Assembly: GCA_045639325.1 (NCBI GenBank)
Contig: JAZUCU010000012.1
Coordinates: 1-59,494, forward strand
Source: RGIG8244 sp045639325
GTDB lineage: Bacteria; Verrucomicrobiota; Lentisphaeria; Victivallales; UBA1829
Length of the DNA stretch: 59,494 nucleotides
Reading direction: 5' to 3'
The notes below the pieces were generated by a model. That model was not told the origin of the DNA, made no database searches, and was given only the letters and a program-made list of their open reading frames with translations. Positions within the stretch are counted from its first letter, which is position 1, and each line of letters starts with the position of its first letter. This document shows positions 35,330 through 44,721 of this stretch, piece by piece. A program made the translations under genes and the position numbers.

Positions 35330-35349
35330 TCGAACCTGTAAAACGTCAA

Positions 35350-35391
35350 AAAAAAACTCCGGAACAGTTCAAAAGTTCCGGAGTTTTTTTG
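35350..35391. terminator. bidirectional intrinsic terminator
   Basis: ACTCCGGAAC (35356-35365) and GTTCCGGAGT (35375-35384) form a perfect 10-bp stem, flanked by an A-run on the left and a T-run on the right. It lies between two convergent genes (stops at 35329 and 35418) and can end transcription in both directions. Confidence 0.93.
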
Positions 35392-35417
35392 TGTCTGATA
35401 AAGGAGATTTTTTCAAA

Positions 35418-38400
35418 TCATTTGGCGATAATCGCAGGATTGCCCGCCGGTTTCCACGGATATTTCAAGTTTGCAGGAGCCTGGAAGAATCCATCACGGA
35501 AATCAGCAGCCCACATCCATTTGAAAGATTTCTTCAGAGCCTGCATAGCAACTCTGCGTTCTTTGCGGCATTTATCCAGTTCCTGTTTGATAACATTATG
35601 CCGTTCTTTAATCTTGGCATTGGGATATTCAATATATACTCTGCCGGCACGCATGACTCTGGATTTTGTAATAATCTGTTTTTCTTCGGCAGCAAGACTC
35701 TTTACTTTCTGTTCTGTGGAAATAATTGTTTTCAAGTAGCTACCCATATTGGCAGGAACCTTGAAGTCCGGCTTACCGCGCAGAACCATATCCATCGCCT
35801 GAAGAGCAAGTTCAAAATTTCTGCTCTGCAGGAAGTAACAATGAGAAAGGTTGTAGGCTGCGCGGAGTGAACCGTTTTTGCGTGCTTCGATAAAGTAGTT
35901 CATTGCCGTTGTATATTGTCTCTGATTCTGTTCAATCAGGAGACATCCCAGATTATTTCCGGCGCAGGCATATTTCATCTTCATCGCCTGATTATATTTC
36001 GCCTGAGCCTGCGCATATTTTGCAGTTCGCTGCTTGCCGGAAAGACGTTTGCCTTCTGCCAACAAGATGTTCCCTTCTTCTGCAATCGCAGGGACGTATC
36101 CCAAACGGGCAGCGGCAAGAATGTCTGCTTTATATTCGTTGACTTTACCCGCCGCAATGATTGCCGGGACATATTTCATTTTGGCAGCTTTCAGATACCA
36201 TTTATTCGCCTCAGCCATCTGTCCGGAGCAGCGCAATACTTCGCCATACGCAAACATGGCAGGCGGATAATTGCTGTTTGCGGCACGGAGCAAAGCAGCT
36301 TTCGCCATGGCTTTTTCTGCGGGAGTCAAATTTTTCTTCTGGGTAAGAGCAAGCATCACACCACGGAAAAGCGCAGGCGCATGATTTCGCATCGCCGCTT
36401 TTTTCATCCATTCCTGTGCTTCCGCTGCACGATTCTTGACGGACGGATCATGACCTGCCAATACAGCAAGCGCATAACGGTATTGCGCATCAAGATGCCC
36501 TTTCTGTGCGGCTTTCTTGAACCATTCCGCAGCAGCTTTTCCATCTTTCTTGATCGCAGCGGCTGCAGGCGGCATGGCACCGTAAAGTTCCACCGCCGTA
36601 TTCAAAGGTGACTTCATCATACCGACCTGATACATCGCTTCCATATTACCGGATGCGGCGGCTTTTTCATACCACTTGAGCGCAGCATTGGGATCGGCTT
36701 TCACGAACTTGCCTTCCAGATAAATCCGTGCAAGCATGTATTGAAGTTCCGGATTGCCGCCTTCTGCAGATTTGGAAAGAAAATCCAGAATATCAGCCGT
36801 TTCCTGATTCTGATTGAAAATTTTGACCAGTTCGGCATAGTTCTTTGTTTCCTTATACAACTCAACCGCTCTTTTGATATTCTTTTCAACGCCGGTACCG
36901 GTCTGATAATACCATGCCAGCATTTTCTTAGCTTCCATATCACCCTGCGCGGCTTTTTCTTCCTGAACCTTGAACATTTCGGAAGCAAATTCTTTGTCTT
37001 TGCTCAATGTCTGCAAGGCGGCGGAGGATGCCGCTTTCTTATGAGAGTTGACACCTTTACTATAATAACTCAAGGCTTCTTTCTTATTTGCGGGAACACC
37101 TGCCAATCCATTCAGATGAATATCCCCCATGATTTTCAAGGCATCGCCATCGTTACGGGCTGCAGCATAAATTGCCAATTCTTTTGCTTTCTCCGGATTC
37201 GTCTTCAATTCCCATTCGGCACGCAAAGCGTATGCTTCCACATTCCCCTGGGCAATCGCATCATCCAAATACCGTTCGGCACTGCGGCCTACCCGCTTCG
37301 CATAGGAATATTGAGCAGGAGCATATCCCAGATCGGCACTCTTTTTCAAATGTTCGGACGCACGCTGTTTTTCTTTGGCATTGCTGGATGCACCGAAGAA
37401 AACATAATCCAGATACAACGCTTCCGCATCATCTTTTGCCCACAACGGCTTTAACAATGCCGCAGCCTGATTTGTATTACGGGGACATCCCAAGCCTGCA
37501 CCATAACACCAGGCAACAGCAAGAATATCACTTCGCACCGGACTGTCTTTTTTCTCCGTTACAGCTTTGAATGCCAGATCAAACAATTCTTTGGCTTTAG
37601 CTTCATTGCCATCACCCCGATAATACAAACCGGCAAAAATATACCCGAGAGTATATCCTTTTTCCCCGGCAGAAATAAAATCTTTCAAAGCCTGTTCCGG
37701 ATTGTAATCAGTCTGATTTCCTTCCAAACGATATTTTGCCGCAGCATATAATGATTCCGGGTCACCACTTTCCGCCGCGGCAATCCGTAACGGGATCCCT
37801 TCTTTGATGTTCTTATTTCCGCCGATACCATGCTCATAACAACGTGCCAATTCCAGACTGGCTTTTGCATGTTTCTGTTCAGACGCTTTCTTGTAGAATT
37901 CTCTGGCTTTGACAGGGTCGGCATCGACACCTTCGCCTTTTTCATAACGCTGTGCCATCATATATTGCGCATCGGCATTGCCATTTTCAGCGGCAGCTTT
38001 ATACCAGTCCAACGCAGTTGCAGCATTCTTTTCAACCCCTTCCCCACGCTCATAATAACCGGCAAGCAAATAGGCTGCCTGAGCATTTCCCTGTCGGGCG
38101 GAACGTTCCAGCATGGCACAGGCTTCCGCTTTCTTTCCGGCGGCAAATAATTCCTGACCTTTCTTCAATTGAGCGTCTGCACCGGATGTCAGAATATTGT
38201 AAACAAAGTACCCGCCACCGGCAAGAACGGCAAGAATAATCAAACTGGCAAGAATAAAAATTGCAACACGAATCTTTTTACCCCAGTCGATTTTCGGTTT
38301 CTCTGCTTTTTCCGGTTCCGGATTTTCCTGTGTGACTTCCACCTTTTCCGGTTCTTTCGGGACAACCGGCAGCGGCGGAGGGACCGATGTCTGAACGGCA

Positions 38401-39383
38401 ACCGCTTTCTTCGGTGCATTCGGAGCTTTCGGAACAGGGGCAGGAGCAGAAACCGCAGGTGCGGCTCCCGGAGCTTTCAGATTCAATTTCGGTGCACCAC
38501 CGGCAGGAGCAGCCGAAGGTGTCGGTGTCGATGCAGGTGCAGAAACCGCAGGAGCGGCTCCCGGGGCTTTCAGATTCAATTTCGGTGCACCACCGGCAGG
38601 AGCGGGGGCAGAAACCGCAGGCGCGGCTCCCGGAGCTTTCCCCGGCAAATTCAATTTCAATCCACCGGCGGCAGAGGCGGCACCCGGTGTTTTACCCGGA
38701 AGATTCAATTTTAATCCACCGGCGGCAGGGGTGGCTCCCGGGGCTTTACCCGGAAGGTTTAATTTCAATCCACCTGCAGCAGGGACCGGAGCAGAAGCAG
38801 GTGCGGCAGGCGCAGATGCTGCGGCCGGTGCACCGGGCATTTTCAAAGAAATTTTCGGCACATTCCCAGCGGCAGGGGCGGGAGCAGGTTCCGAAGCAGA
38901 TTCAGATGCTGGAGCGGGAGCAGCGGCTTTACCCGGCAGATTCAACGCAATTTTCTGCGGCTTCTGTACAGGCGCTTCCGGTTCTGCGACAACAGCAGGC
39001 GCCGGAGCTTCGACCGCAGGGAGCGACGGTTCTTTCAACGGAATTTCTTCCACCACGACCGGTTCCGGCGGCAGAGAAGAACGTTCACCCGGCTTCAATA
39101 CGCCAATCTTGCGTCCGCTGTGAACCGGTTTTTCTACCGGAGCGGGAGCGGCTTCGGCAGATGCAATCCGTTCACCGGGTTTGCGGATGCCGATCGAAAC
39201 CTGGGATTTCTCGCAATGCATACATTTTGTTGCGGATGCCGGAATTTCCTGATTGCAATGTTTGCAATTTTTCACACACTCAAGAACAATTTCTTTTCCA
39301 CAAAATGGACATTCCACATTCAGACCGATGGAACCGTCATCCACATCAAAGGAATTTTTACAATGTACACAAATGCTTTTCAT
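35418..39383 (-). CDS. zinc-ribbon, proline/alanine-rich, Sel1-repeat membrane protein
   Basis: A protein of 1321 residues. Two short zinc ribbons open it (CVHC/CPFC at 5-28, CKHC/CMHC at 40-57). Residues about 62-370 are a Pro/Ala-rich linker with the motif IGxxKPGER twice and a reiterated KLNLPGK-type motif. One membrane helix follows (371-397), then about twenty Sel1-like repeats (from about 405; G.AxAxYxLAxxYxxGxGVxKN type) to roughly 1000, further TPR-like helices and a charged, coiled tail ending FRDGFFQAP. Topology is probably N-in with the repeats on the far side, but this is inferred. Function is unknown; Sel1 repeats usually bind proteins. It begins 9 nt after rnfE. Confidence 0.75.
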   Translation of the reverse strand: MKSICVHCKNSFDVDDGSIGLNVECPFCGKEIVLECVKNCKHCNQEIPASATKCMHCEKSQVSIGIRKPGERIASAEAAPAPVEKPVHSGRKIGVLKPGERSSLPPEPVVVEEIPLKEPSLPAVEAPAPAVVAEPEAPVQKPQKIALNLPGKAAAPAPASESASEPAPAPAAGNVPKISLKMPGAPAAASAPAAPASAPVPAAGGLKLNLPGKAPGATPAAGGLKLNLPGKTPGAASAAGGLKLNLPGKAPGAAPAVSAPAPAGGAPKLNLKAPGAAPAVSAPASTPTPSAAPAGGAPKLNLKAPGAAPAVSAPAPVPKAPNAPKKAVAVQTSVPPPLPVVPKEPEKVEVTQENPEPEKAEKPKIDWGKKIRVAIFILASLIILAVLAGGGYFVYNILTSGADAQLKKGQELFAAGKKAEACAMLERSARQGNAQAAYLLAGYYERGEGVEKNAATALDWYKAAAENGNADAQYMMAQRYEKGEGVDADPVKAREFYKKASEQKHAKASLELARCYEHGIGGNKNIKEGIPLRIAAAESGDPESLYAAAKYRLEGNQTDYNPEQALKDFISAGEKGYTLGYIFAGLYYRGDGNEAKAKELFDLAFKAVTEKKDSPVRSDILAVAWCYGAGLGCPRNTNQAAALLKPLWAKDDAEALYLDYVFFGASSNAKEKQRASEHLKKSADLGYAPAQYSYAKRVGRSAERYLDDAIAQGNVEAYALRAEWELKTNPEKAKELAIYAAARNDGDALKIMGDIHLNGLAGVPANKKEALSYYSKGVNSHKKAASSAALQTLSKDKEFASEMFKVQEEKAAQGDMEAKKMLAWYYQTGTGVEKNIKRAVELYKETKNYAELVKIFNQNQETADILDFLSKSAEGGNPELQYMLARIYLEGKFVKADPNAALKWYEKAAASGNMEAMYQVGMMKSPLNTAVELYGAMPPAAAAIKKDGKAAAEWFKKAAQKGHLDAQYRYALAVLAGHDPSVKNRAAEAQEWMKKAAMRNHAPALFRGVMLALTQKKNLTPAEKAMAKAALLRAANSNYPPAMFAYGEVLRCSGQMAEANKWYLKAAKMKYVPAIIAAGKVNEYKADILAAARLGYVPAIAEEGNILLAEGKRLSGKQRTAKYAQAQAKYNQAMKMKYACAGNNLGCLLIEQNQRQYTTAMNYFIEARKNGSLRAAYNLSHCYFLQSRNFELALQAMDMVLRGKPDFKVPANMGSYLKTIISTEQKVKSLAAEEKQIITKSRVMRAGRVYIEYPNAKIKERHNVIKQELDKCRKERRVAMQALKKSFKWMWAADFRDGFFQAPANLKYPWKPAGNPAIIAK
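38448..38957 (-). repeat. in-gene repeat tract coding KLNLPGK-type motifs
   Basis: A tandemly degenerate coding tract (residues about 143-312 of the Sel1 protein). It encodes KIALNLPGK, KISLKMPGA, three copies of GGLKLNLPGK and two of GGAPKLNLKAPGAAPAVSAP, separated by Pro/Ala spacers. The DNA of neighbouring units is nearly identical (for example the blocks around 38450-38500 and 38550-38610), pointing to recent expansion. Confidence 0.8.
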
Positions 39384-39391
39384 AATTCAGT

Positions 39392-40093
39392 TCACTTTTT
39401 ATTGATAGGCTGTTTTTTCATTTTCCCATCCCAGCTGCACAGTGCGCAATGACGGCAGTCAAAGTCCGGTGCAGGGATATAGCGGATACCTGCTTTCTGG
39501 GCTTTACGCATATTCCAGTAATTCATTCCGGCAAGCAGAAGGCCCAGCACAATAAATCCTCCGGGCGCCTGCCCCAATACGGAAAAACCACTGTCCCAAC
39601 ATTCCATGTGAATATTGAAAATCGTACCCGCAGACAAAAATTCACGGATAATTCCCACAACTGTCAACGCAAGCGTAAAACCAAGCCCCATGCCCAAGCC
39701 GTCGGCAAGCGACAACAGGATTCCGTGTTTTGAAGCAAACGCTTCCGCTCTGCCCAGCACAATACAGTTCACCACAATCAAAGGCAGAAAAATACCCAAA
39801 GCCTGATAAATCGCAACCGGAGCATAGGCTTTCATCAGCAGTTCAACAACCGTCACAAAGGTGGCAATGATCACGATATAACAGGGAATACGGATTTTGC
39901 CCGGCACAATGTTGCGGATGATGGATATTACCACATTGCTGCACATCAGAACAAAGGTCGTTGCCAGCCCCATCGCAACCGCATTGGCAGCATTGGAACT
40001 GGTTGCCAGCGTGGGACACATTCCTAAAACAAGGACGAGTACCGGATTTTCTTTCCAGAGTCCTTTCACAAATTCTTTTACAATGGAAGCCAT
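39392..40093 (-). CDS. rnfE: Rnf complex subunit RnfE
   Basis: An inner-membrane subunit of 233 residues of the ferredoxin:NAD+ oxidoreductase, homologous to NqrD, with about six helices and the early ENPVLVLVLGMCPTLA motif. The start at 40093 has GGGAGAG 8 nt upstream and lies 2 nt after the rnfG stop; the longer frame lacks a ribosome site. The C-terminal ~25 residues are unusual: after the last helix comes a soluble tail with DCRHCALC, three closely spaced cysteines that could bind a metal. Confidence 0.93.
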   Translation of the reverse strand: MASIVKEFVKGLWKENPVLVLVLGMCPTLATSSNAANAVAMGLATTFVLMCSNVVISIIRNIVPGKIRIPCYIVIIATFVTVVELLMKAYAPVAIYQALGIFLPLIVVNCIVLGRAEAFASKHGILLSLADGLGMGLGFTLALTVVGIIREFLSAGTIFNIHMECWDSGFSVLGQAPGGFIVLGLLLAGMNYWNMRKAQKAGIRYIPAPDFDCRHCALCSWDGKMKKQPINKK

Positions 40094-40095
40094 AA

Positions 40096-40722
40096 TTATT
40101 TCTCTCCCGGTATTGTCTGTTTCAAAATATTGCATGCCGTATTCACAAGTTCCAACATGGCATTGGAGCTGATGGTTGCGCCGGAAACAAAATGTACATT
40201 CGTGCGGTCCAGCTTATCGTTCAGCGTCTTTCCTTTATAAGAATCCAATGCACGATTCCGCGGCAAGCCTTCCGGAACCTTTTTACCCGTAATCACATCC
40301 CGGATCGTTCTCACACGTTCCCGGTTCATCACTTTCGTACCAATACCCGGTGTTTCATTGTGAGATGTTACGACGATGCGGTAAATCGTACCATTCGGTT
40401 CAAAGCCAACCAATGCCTCCACACGTCCACCGTATCCCGTAGTGGTAACCGCGCGGACTGCATACCCGGCAACGTTGTTTTCTTTGTTTTTTGCAATATA
40501 AACCGTGGCATCCTGATCTTTGACCACTTTTTCTTCCAGCGTGTCAAAGGACGGCAAAACCTGTTTCAAGGTTTCAGCAATCAAGGCAGCCTGCCGTTCA
40601 CGAATGGGCTTTTCCGTACAAACCGCAACAACGCTCATGACAGCCGTAGAAACCGCACAGATCAGCAGCAGAAATACGGAAAGATAAATAATTCCGGACT
40701 TTTTCGTTAACTCCTTGCTCAT
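40096..40722 (-). CDS. rnfG: Rnf complex subunit RnfG (covalent FMN protein)
   Basis: A membrane-anchored subunit of 208 residues: one N-terminal helix (about 9-35) and an outward-facing FMN-binding domain. The flavinylation motif is SGATIS near residue 184, where FMN is attached to Thr by an ApbE-type transferase not encoded in this window. The ATG at 40722 has a GGAG ribosome site and overlaps the rnfD stop (ATGA). Confidence 0.93.
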   Translation of the reverse strand: MSKELTKKSGIIYLSVFLLLICAVSTAVMSVVAVCTEKPIRERQAALIAETLKQVLPSFDTLEEKVVKDQDATVYIAKNKENNVAGYAVRAVTTTGYGGRVEALVGFEPNGTIYRIVVTSHNETPGIGTKVMNRERVRTIRDVITGKKVPEGLPRNRALDSYKGKTLNDKLDRTNVHFVSGATISSNAMLELVNTACNILKQTIPGEK

Positions 40723-41807
40723 TTCACTTCTCCTCTGCGAATCTGCAACGCCGACATACTGGCGGGATGCCAGCCGAACGGGCGTTTGTAGCATATACGG
40801 TCAATCAACGGCACAAGGGCATTCATAATCACGATGGAGAAGCTGACACCCTCCGGATAACCGCCCCAGATACGGATAATACAAGTCAATACCCCGATCA
40901 TGGCTCCGAAAATCAACATCCCCTTCTTGGTCATGGGGGATGTCACCATATCTGTCGCCATGAAAAATGCACCGATCATCACACCACCGGTCGTCAAATG
41001 GAACAACGGGCCGGGTGTCACTGCAGGGTTGAAACCATTTACGATCCAGGTAAAAATCACAATTGAAGTCAACATGGAAACAGGAATGTGCCAGGAAATC
41101 AACCGGAAACAGAAAAGTCCAAGCGCCCCGATCAGAATTGCAAAGCCGGAAGTCTCACCCAGACAACCGCCCATGTAGCCGAGGAAATAATCCGACAGCA
41201 ACTCCGGCGTTTCCAGACTGGAAATCATTTCCACAGTCGTCGCTGCTTTCGCGGCGGTAAGCGGTGTCGCACCGGAAATGAAAGAGGTCGCACCGGAAAC
41301 AAAGGTGGGCCCCATGAATCCCTGACAGGGATCCGTAAATTTCGTCATCGGCCCGGCAAAACCAACCAGCAGCGCCACACGGGCTACAGCCGCCGGATTG
41401 AACGGGTTCTGCCCCAATCCGCCGAATACACATTTTGCAATCACGATCGCAACAAAGGCACCGCAGACACACAACCACCAGGATGCCAGAGGCGGCAGAT
41501 TCATCGCAAGGATCACCCCGGTAACCACGGCGGAATAATCCCAAACCGTATTGGGGCGGCGTGCGATCAGGCAGCACAGCCATTCAAAAAACATACAGGC
41601 GGCAGTTGTAATGAGCAATACACGAATTGCATTGAATCCGAAGTAGATAATGGATGCAGCGACTACGGGGAGCAGACAGATCAGAACTTTGAACATGATC
41701 TTGGCAACGGAATCACCATCCTGCACATGGGGTGATGTACTCAGGATCAATTGTTTTGTATCCGGCAACTGGATCTCCGGAACCTGATTTTTATTTTCTT
41801 CACTCAT
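40719..41807 (-). CDS. rnfD: Rnf complex subunit RnfD
   Basis: An inner-membrane subunit of 362 residues related to NqrB, with about nine to ten helices. The covalent FMN site of the family is an SGAT motif; here two lie close together, SGATSF and SGATPLT, the second in the normal context. AAGGAAAG precedes the ATG. The gene sits between rnfC (15-nt gap) and rnfG (4-nt overlap). Confidence 0.93.
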   Translation of the reverse strand: MSEENKNQVPEIQLPDTKQLILSTSPHVQDGDSVAKIMFKVLICLLPVVAASIIYFGFNAIRVLLITTAACMFFEWLCCLIARRPNTVWDYSAVVTGVILAMNLPPLASWWLCVCGAFVAIVIAKCVFGGLGQNPFNPAAVARVALLVGFAGPMTKFTDPCQGFMGPTFVSGATSFISGATPLTAAKAATTVEMISSLETPELLSDYFLGYMGGCLGETSGFAILIGALGLFCFRLISWHIPVSMLTSIVIFTWIVNGFNPAVTPGPLFHLTTGGVMIGAFFMATDMVTSPMTKKGMLIFGAMIGVLTCIIRIWGGYPEGVSFSIVIMNALVPLIDRICYKRPFGWHPASMSALQIRRGEVK

Positions 41808-41822
41808 AATATTTCACTTTCC

Positions 41823-43169
41823 TTATTTCTTTGCATTGGCAATGCGGCGCAGTTCAAGAATCTCTGCTTTTGCACGGCGGAAATGCTGAACCAAAGGGCG
41901 TTTGGAGGGACAAACATAAGTGCAGGCTCCGCACTCCATGCAGTCCATTACAAAATTCTGTTCCGCAAGATCGTATTTTTCACTTTCGATCATCACACTC
42001 AAAGGACCGGGCAGCAAGCGCATCGGGCAGACGGCAATACATCTGCAGCAGCGGATACAGGGAGAGGATTGATAGAAGGATGTCTCACTGGCTTTCAACA
42101 ACAGAATACCGGAAGAATTCTTCGTTACAGCAACATCCAGAGATGCCTGCGTAAAGCCCATCATCGGACCGCCGAAAATCAATTTGGCTGGCTGTTCTTT
42201 CACGCCACCGGCAAATTCCAATGCTTTCGATGCCGGTGTACCAATGCGTAAACGCCACGTTCCCGGATTACAAACCGGTGTCCCTGTGATCGTTGTCAGA
42301 CGTTCAATCAACGGGTGACCGAGCACGACAGCTTCCCGGATTGCGGCACAGGTACCGACATTCAACACCACGCACCCCACGTCCATCGGCAAACCGCCGG
42401 TTGCAATGGCGCGGCCCGTAATGGAATAAATCAACTGTTTTTCCCCGCCCTGGGGATAACGGACACGCAGGGGAACGATTTCCACATTATGGAACTTCTT
42501 CGAAGCTTCGTTCATCGCAACAATGGCATCCGGTTTATTCTTTTCGATCCCCACATAAATGCGGTTGACTTTCAGAATCTTCGCAGCAATGGAGGCACCT
42601 TCCAGTATCAGCGCCGCATGCTCCAGCATCAAACGATGGTCCGCAGTCAGATACGGTTCACATTCCGCACCGTTCAGAATCAGCGTATCAATATTTTTTT
42701 CCGGCGGCGGAGATAATTTCACATGGGTGGGGAAGGCAGCACCGCCCATCCCGATCAATCCGGCATCGGCAATCCGCTTTTTCAAATTTTCACGGTCCGT
42801 ATTGCGCCAGTTTGTGATAGGCTTCAACGTGGTATCCCATTCATCGGCACCGTCACTGATGATCTCGACCGCCTGAAGAACGTTTCCGGCAACACCGGGA
42901 ATCTCCACAATATCGCCAACTGTTCCGGATGTGGGAGAATGTACCGGAGCAGAAACAAATCCGCCCGGCTCGGCAATCATCTGCCCCTTCTTGACTGTTT
43001 GCCCTTTTTCCACGATCAGCTTGGGCGGAGCTCCAATATGCTGATTCAGGGGCACAACGTATTTATCCAGCAAAGGCGCAGTCTTGATCGGTTCGGAACA
43101 GGAAAGAGCTTTACCATCAGCAGGGTGTACCCCGCCGCGAAATAAATGAGGAATCAATTTTGAATACAT
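41823..43169 (-). CDS. rnfC: Rnf complex subunit RnfC
   Basis: A peripheral subunit of 448 residues that exchanges electrons with NAD(H). The N-terminal barrel-sandwich (GGVHP onward) is followed by a flavin/NAD-binding region (GMGGAAFPTHVKL, the family's glycine-rich motif, near 142) and two 4Fe-4S motifs near the C-terminus, CIRCCRCIAVCP and CMECGACTYVCP. It has a strong ribosome site (AGGAAAAGG). The protein is shorter than E. coli RsxC because it lacks the long repetitive C-terminal tail. Confidence 0.95.
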   Translation of the reverse strand: MYSKLIPHLFRGGVHPADGKALSCSEPIKTAPLLDKYVVPLNQHIGAPPKLIVEKGQTVKKGQMIAEPGGFVSAPVHSPTSGTVGDIVEIPGVAGNVLQAVEIISDGADEWDTTLKPITNWRNTDRENLKKRIADAGLIGMGGAAFPTHVKLSPPPEKNIDTLILNGAECEPYLTADHRLMLEHAALILEGASIAAKILKVNRIYVGIEKNKPDAIVAMNEASKKFHNVEIVPLRVRYPQGGEKQLIYSITGRAIATGGLPMDVGCVVLNVGTCAAIREAVVLGHPLIERLTTITGTPVCNPGTWRLRIGTPASKALEFAGGVKEQPAKLIFGGPMMGFTQASLDVAVTKNSSGILLLKASETSFYQSSPCIRCCRCIAVCPMRLLPGPLSVMIESEKYDLAEQNFVMDCMECGACTYVCPSKRPLVQHFRRAKAEILELRRIANAKK

Positions 43170-43171
43170 GT

Positions 43172-44008
43172 TTACACCTTTTCCTGTTTTTCAACATCAA
43201 TCATAAGATGCTGTGATTCTGTCTGCAATGCACAGGTGGGACATTTCACGGCATCCACAATTTCTTCATTCGGCGGATTCCCGTATTTTACACGGACCAT
43301 CTGATCCTGCGCATTGAAATGTTCCGAATCAAGACGTGCGCATTTCTTACAGGAAATACACGCAGCTTGACAATTCCGGCGTTTCACGGCAGGTTTATCA
43401 AGTGAATTGCAGTAAATATGCACTTTCGCCGACACCGGAACAAGACGGATCAATTTACGCGGGCAGACATCTTCGCATCTACCACAACCGCGACATAATT
43501 CAGGATGTACAATGGCAAGACCATCACGCACCTCGATCGCACCGAAGGGACAGGCTCGGGCACAGGAACCATATCCGATACAACCGAAACGGCAGGCTTT
43601 CCCGCCGCCGCCCGCCACACGGGAGGCAGAACGGCAATCCATCACACCGTTATACTGGGCTTTCCGCGCCGCTTTGCTGACCGTACCACTGCAAAGGACA
43701 ACTGCAACTTTCTTTTCCTGCATTTCAGCCGTAACGCCCATAAATTCAGAAATTGCTTTAATATCATTTTCGGAACAGGCTGTACATAAAGCGGGAGATG
43801 CCCCTTTTGACACAATGGCATCCGCCATATCCGCACAACCGGCAAAACCGCATCCGCCGCAATTGGCACCGGGCAGCATGTTTTGCACTTCTTCAATACG
43901 CGGATCTGTTTCAACCGCAAACTTCTTTGCCGTAAAAGCGATCAATGCACCAAGGAGCAAACCTGCAATGCTGATCACACATACAGCGGTTAATATCGTA
44001 ACCGTCAT
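43172..44008 (-). CDS. rnfB: Rnf complex subunit RnfB (multi Fe-S protein)
   Basis: A ferredoxin-interacting subunit of 278 residues: an N-terminal helix (about 5-28), the four-cysteine Fe-S domain (PGANCGGCGFAGCADM), a central cluster region (CRFGCIGYGSCARACP, CRGCGRCEDVCP), and a further C-terminal cluster set (CQAACISCKKCARL). The number of 4Fe-4S motifs fits Rnf enzymes of anaerobes. It starts 16 nt after rnfA with AAAGG, and its stop is 2 nt from the rnfC start. Confidence 0.95.
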   Translation of the reverse strand: MTVTILTAVCVISIAGLLLGALIAFTAKKFAVETDPRIEEVQNMLPGANCGGCGFAGCADMADAIVSKGASPALCTACSENDIKAISEFMGVTAEMQEKKVAVVLCSGTVSKAARKAQYNGVMDCRSASRVAGGGGKACRFGCIGYGSCARACPFGAIEVRDGLAIVHPELCRGCGRCEDVCPRKLIRLVPVSAKVHIYCNSLDKPAVKRRNCQAACISCKKCARLDSEHFNAQDQMVRVKYGNPPNEEIVDAVKCPTCALQTESQHLMIDVEKQEKV

Positions 44009-44023
44009 TTTGAAACCTTTCTT

Positions 44024-44644
44024 TTAATGCACCAGTCCGGAAAATCCCATGAACGCCATCGCAAGAATACCTGCCGTAATCAGGGCAATTGCCACTCCCT
44101 GAAACGGCTTCGGGATCATGGAAAGTTCCAAACGTTCGCGCAAACTGGCGAAAAGAATCAGCGCAAGACCGAATCCGATTCCGGTACAAAGACCGAATAC
44201 CGTAGAGCCGATAATACCACGCCCGATTCCGTTATTCGCCGCCGCATTCAATTCAGCCGCCCCCAGAACGGCACAGTTCGTCGTGATCAGGGGCAGATAA
44301 ATCCCAAGGGCTGAATACAACGCAGGCGTAAACTTTTTTAACAGGATTTCGATAATCTGTACCAGTGAGGCAATAACCACAATGAATAACAGAATCTTCG
44401 TAAATCCCAGATTCACTGTCTGACCGTTGATGTGAAGTTCAACCGTCAACAGACACTTGTAAAGAACCGCAGTCACAAAGGACGCGATCGTCATCACAAA
44501 AATTACTGCACCGGACATACCCAGTGCCGTTTCGAGTCTCTTGGATACACCAAGAAACGGGCAGATCCCAAGAATACGGGTCAGCACCACATTGTTCACC
44601 AGAATTGCACCTACGGTGATCAACAACCATTCGTTGGAAGGCAT
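44024..44644 (-). CDS. rnfA: Rnf complex subunit RnfA
   Basis: An inner-membrane subunit of 206 residues homologous to NqrE, with about six helices and the NNVVLTRILGICPFLGVS motif that, together with its counterpart in RnfE, holds the intramembrane iron-sulfur centre. It is the first gene of the rnfABCDGE operon, with promoter at 44722-44749 and a palindrome in the leader. The complex couples ferredoxin oxidation to NAD+ reduction and Na+ or H+ export. Confidence 0.95.
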   Translation of the reverse strand: MPSNEWLLITVGAILVNNVVLTRILGICPFLGVSKRLETALGMSGAVIFVMTIASFVTAVLYKCLLTVELHINGQTVNLGFTKILLFIVVIASLVQIIEILLKKFTPALYSALGIYLPLITTNCAVLGAAELNAAANNGIGRGIIGSTVFGLCTGIGFGLALILFASLRERLELSMIPKPFQGVAIALITAGILAMAFMGFSGLVH

Positions 44645-44688
44645 AATGTTTCTCTTTCTTGTTAGTTTTATACCACAAATTCCACAAA

Positions 44689-44710
44689 CTTTATCCCGTA
44701 CAGGATAAAG
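44689..44710 (-). promoter_or_regulatory. palindrome in the rnf leader (operator candidate)
   Basis: CTTTATCC (44689-44696) and GGATAAAG (44703-44710) form a perfect 8-bp inverted repeat with a 6-nt spacer. It begins about 12 nt past the -10 box, so it overlaps the first transcribed bases, suiting a repressor site or a 5' RNA hairpin. Confidence 0.55.
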
Positions 44711-44721
44711 ACAACAATTAT

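Noticed and set aside
38448..38957. CRISPR or tandem-repeat array in the alanine/proline-rich region
   Set aside because: The repeats are in frame, vary in length and encode peptide motifs of a long open gene, with no spacer pattern.
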